Below are positions 62,309-64,000 of a stretch of 64,000 nucleotides of DNA, in pieces. This stretch comes from Oxytricha trifallax (lineage: Eukaryota > Ciliophora > Spirotrichea > Sporadotrichida > Oxytrichidae). How positions within the stretch are numbered: position 1 is the stretch's first letter; each line of letters opens with the position of its first letter. The translations under genes and the position numbers were made by a program. The notes beneath the pieces were generated by a model. The model did not search any database. It had not been told where the DNA came from and worked only from the letters and a program-made list of their open reading frames with translations. The DNA lies in the NCBI GenBank assembly GCA_000711775.1, contig ARYC01000061.1, forward strand, positions 186,001-250,000, read 5' to 3'.

Positions 62309-64000
62309 CAAAACCCCAAAACCCCTTAGTGAGGTTTATAAGTGCTTTGATTTGTAGGGTATAGTTGGGGTCTTATTGGGGTTAGTAGAGAAAACACAGT
62401 TTTTATGCGAATTTAATGAATATTTAATGAGTATTAGAGTACTTAATTCAAACAAATTTAATCTGCTTGTCTTTGTTGTATCTTATGAATCTTGCTCTCT
62501 ATAGTGGCTCAAGTATGTCATCTAAGGATTATCTAGGATATGAAGGAGCTCTCACGATTATCATCTCTACTATGCTTTTTATTTCTTCGCAGACATCTTC
62601 TTACTTTATATGCTTCTAAGCTAAGCTAATTGATTGTTTTTCATGCTTTGTACCAAAGTAAGACATACATTCCATGTCACTTTCTAAAATTATTGCTGCT
62701 ACTGCCCAAACATCCCATTAAACAGAACCATTAGTCCACTTCTCTCTTATTGGGAAGTAACCTGGAGTACCAAGTACCTGTGCTAAAGTGACAATCTCCT
62801 ATCTTAAAGCTCTATTGAAATCGATAACCACTACTTCTAAAGGGCAGAGATTTAGCATAACGTTTTCAGGCTTCAAATCTCTATGAACATATCCAAGTTC
62901 ATGCAACTCCTTAACACCCTGAATCATATCTGAGAGTATATCGTTTAAATCATCAGGGTATCTATTGTGATATAGGTAGTCTCTCAGAGTCATCTCAAAT
63001 TTCTTTAGCCTTAATGCGATGAAACCATAACTTAAAATAACACCATTTAGCTTAAGCAAATTCTTGCAGTCTTTTCTTTAGGCCTCTCTAAGTACCATGT
63101 ATTCATTTGCAAACTCGTTCTAATACTGTTGGTTCTTAATAAGATAACTGAATGGATACACCTTGTATGCATACTCATCAACTACTATGAGCTTTGCTTT
63201 TGCAGGCACGTTTATATTCAAGTAGTTTTCAATACAAGTGCTGAGATCAACTGCATTTAATGCAGGTATATTCATAGCCTTCGCTTAGAAGCATGCTAAA
63301 ATTGTATTACCTGCTGGCTGGTTCATCGATTCATATCGCTTCTGTCTCTTGAGTCTCTCTTGCTGCTCTCTTTATGACTCAAGAGTATTAGATTTTCTTT
63401 TAGCTGGCACTAGTTTTTTAGTCTCTTAATCTTCAATCAAGAACTCACTGAGGTGATGCTTTTGCATATGCCTTTTAACTTTAGCTGAGTGAGTATATGA
63501 TTTCATGCATGTCGTACACTAATACCTACCATCTACCTTTTCATGCTTGAAATAGATCTTTGCTTTGCCAGAGTGTACCTCTTTAAGGTGTCTCTTCAAG
63601 CTTTGTTCAGTTGAGAAATGATTCTAGCAGTCTTCACATTAATATGTTTTTATCTTTTCGATTGGTTGCTGTTCTTTTAGCTCCTCAACATAATCAATTT
63701 AAGTTTAAACCCCTATCTCTGCACTCTCCCTCTGGTTTAATACTTCTATGATAAAAACCTCTGCTTCAAATTCAAGAGCTCTTAGCTCTACCTCCCTCTC
63801 AACATAAATGATTTCAGGCTTTTTAGTGGAGCCAAAGTTGAGCATTGATTGACCTGCTCCTAAAAGTGCCGCTCTACGATTTAAGTTGACCGCCATGTTT
63901 AAATTCAAATTTAAGTTTCTATTATAAAGCTCTTAAAACCTCTATAGCTATATCTGGAATATATAGGAGTTGCAACAGCATTAATGATGGTTTGATCTAA
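62309..64000. mobile_element. TBE transposon, left part (runs off window)
   Basis: Begins CAAAACCCCAAAACCCC after target AAT. Closely related to the copy at 45807-49802 and in the same orientation relative to the window. Contains an intact 57-kDa ORF. It sits inside a conserved gene, so developmental excision is needed for RBR function. Confidence 0.92.
62448..63896 (-). CDS. TBE 57-kDa zinc-finger/kinase protein, intact
   Basis: 482 residues, matching the 57-kDa TBE ORF. Start ATG at 63896 (MAVNLNRRAALLGAGQSML). Seen: two C2H2-like fingers (CEDCQNHFSTEQSLKRH; CTTCMKSYTHSAKVKRH); a helical linker; then a kinase-like domain with LHELGYVHRDLKPENVML (catalytic loop), VIDFNRALRQ in the DFG position (DFN), GTPGYFPIREKW and WDVWAVAAIILE; ends KQIKFV then TGA. 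No glycine-rich loop was recognised, so kinase activity is uncertain. Confidence 0.9.

Overview
Organism and genome type. This looks like the germline (micronuclear) genome of an oxytrichid/stichotrich ciliate (Oxytricha, Stylonychia or Tetmemena type). TAA and TAG read as glutamine in every long reading frame and TGA is the only stop. Introns are mostly 28-40 bp. Two transposons have ends made of the C4A4C4 telomere-like motif of TBE elements. Many genes are cut by short AT-rich internal eliminated sequences (IESs). Each is bounded by a short direct repeat (pointer), and removing one pointer plus the insert restores a conserved protein. All gene calls here use the ciliate code. Pointer joins were made by eye.

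Layout. 0-26.7 kb is gene-dense: a USP-family deubiquitinase with an N-terminal membrane segment; a PH + START-like protein; a DBP5-like DEAD-box helicase with about seven IESs; a mitochondrial RAP-domain protein; the last coding segment of NAT10/Kre33; a C2H2 zinc-finger protein; an unknown Gln-rich protein; a YY1-like zinc-finger protein; a p24/emp24 cargo receptor; an unknown probable mitochondrial protein; an AIFM3-like Rieske/FAD oxidoreductase; and a low-complexity reading frame with three in-frame TGAs. 26.7-52.9 kb is mostly AT-rich, germline-limited-looking DNA. It holds a duplicated block with a small gene pair, three ~414-bp palindromic MITEs of one family, a 648-bp fold-back element with 8-bp target duplication, a GC-rich element with terminal inverted repeats and a (TAG)n tract, and a complete but decayed TBE. 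52.9-62.3 kb is genic again: two unknown Ser/Asn/Gln-rich proteins, the main body of NAT10, and an RNF14-like RBR E3 ligase. A second TBE sits inside the RBR reading frame and runs off the window with an intact 57-kDa zinc-finger/kinase ORF.

How the parts fit. The most striking structure is NAT10. Its coding segments from the start to near the C-terminus lie at 60804-57483 (minus strand). The final segment lies 46 kb away at 11288-10532 on the same strand. The two ends share a 12-bp pointer (tgatagcttatt on the plus strand) in the same codon phase. At least eight other apparent genes, a TBE and several MITEs therefore lie inside what must be removed to build the somatic NAT10 gene: a nested locus on a very large scale. 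Many IESs here are very short, and several spacings recur (28, 31 and 53 bp).
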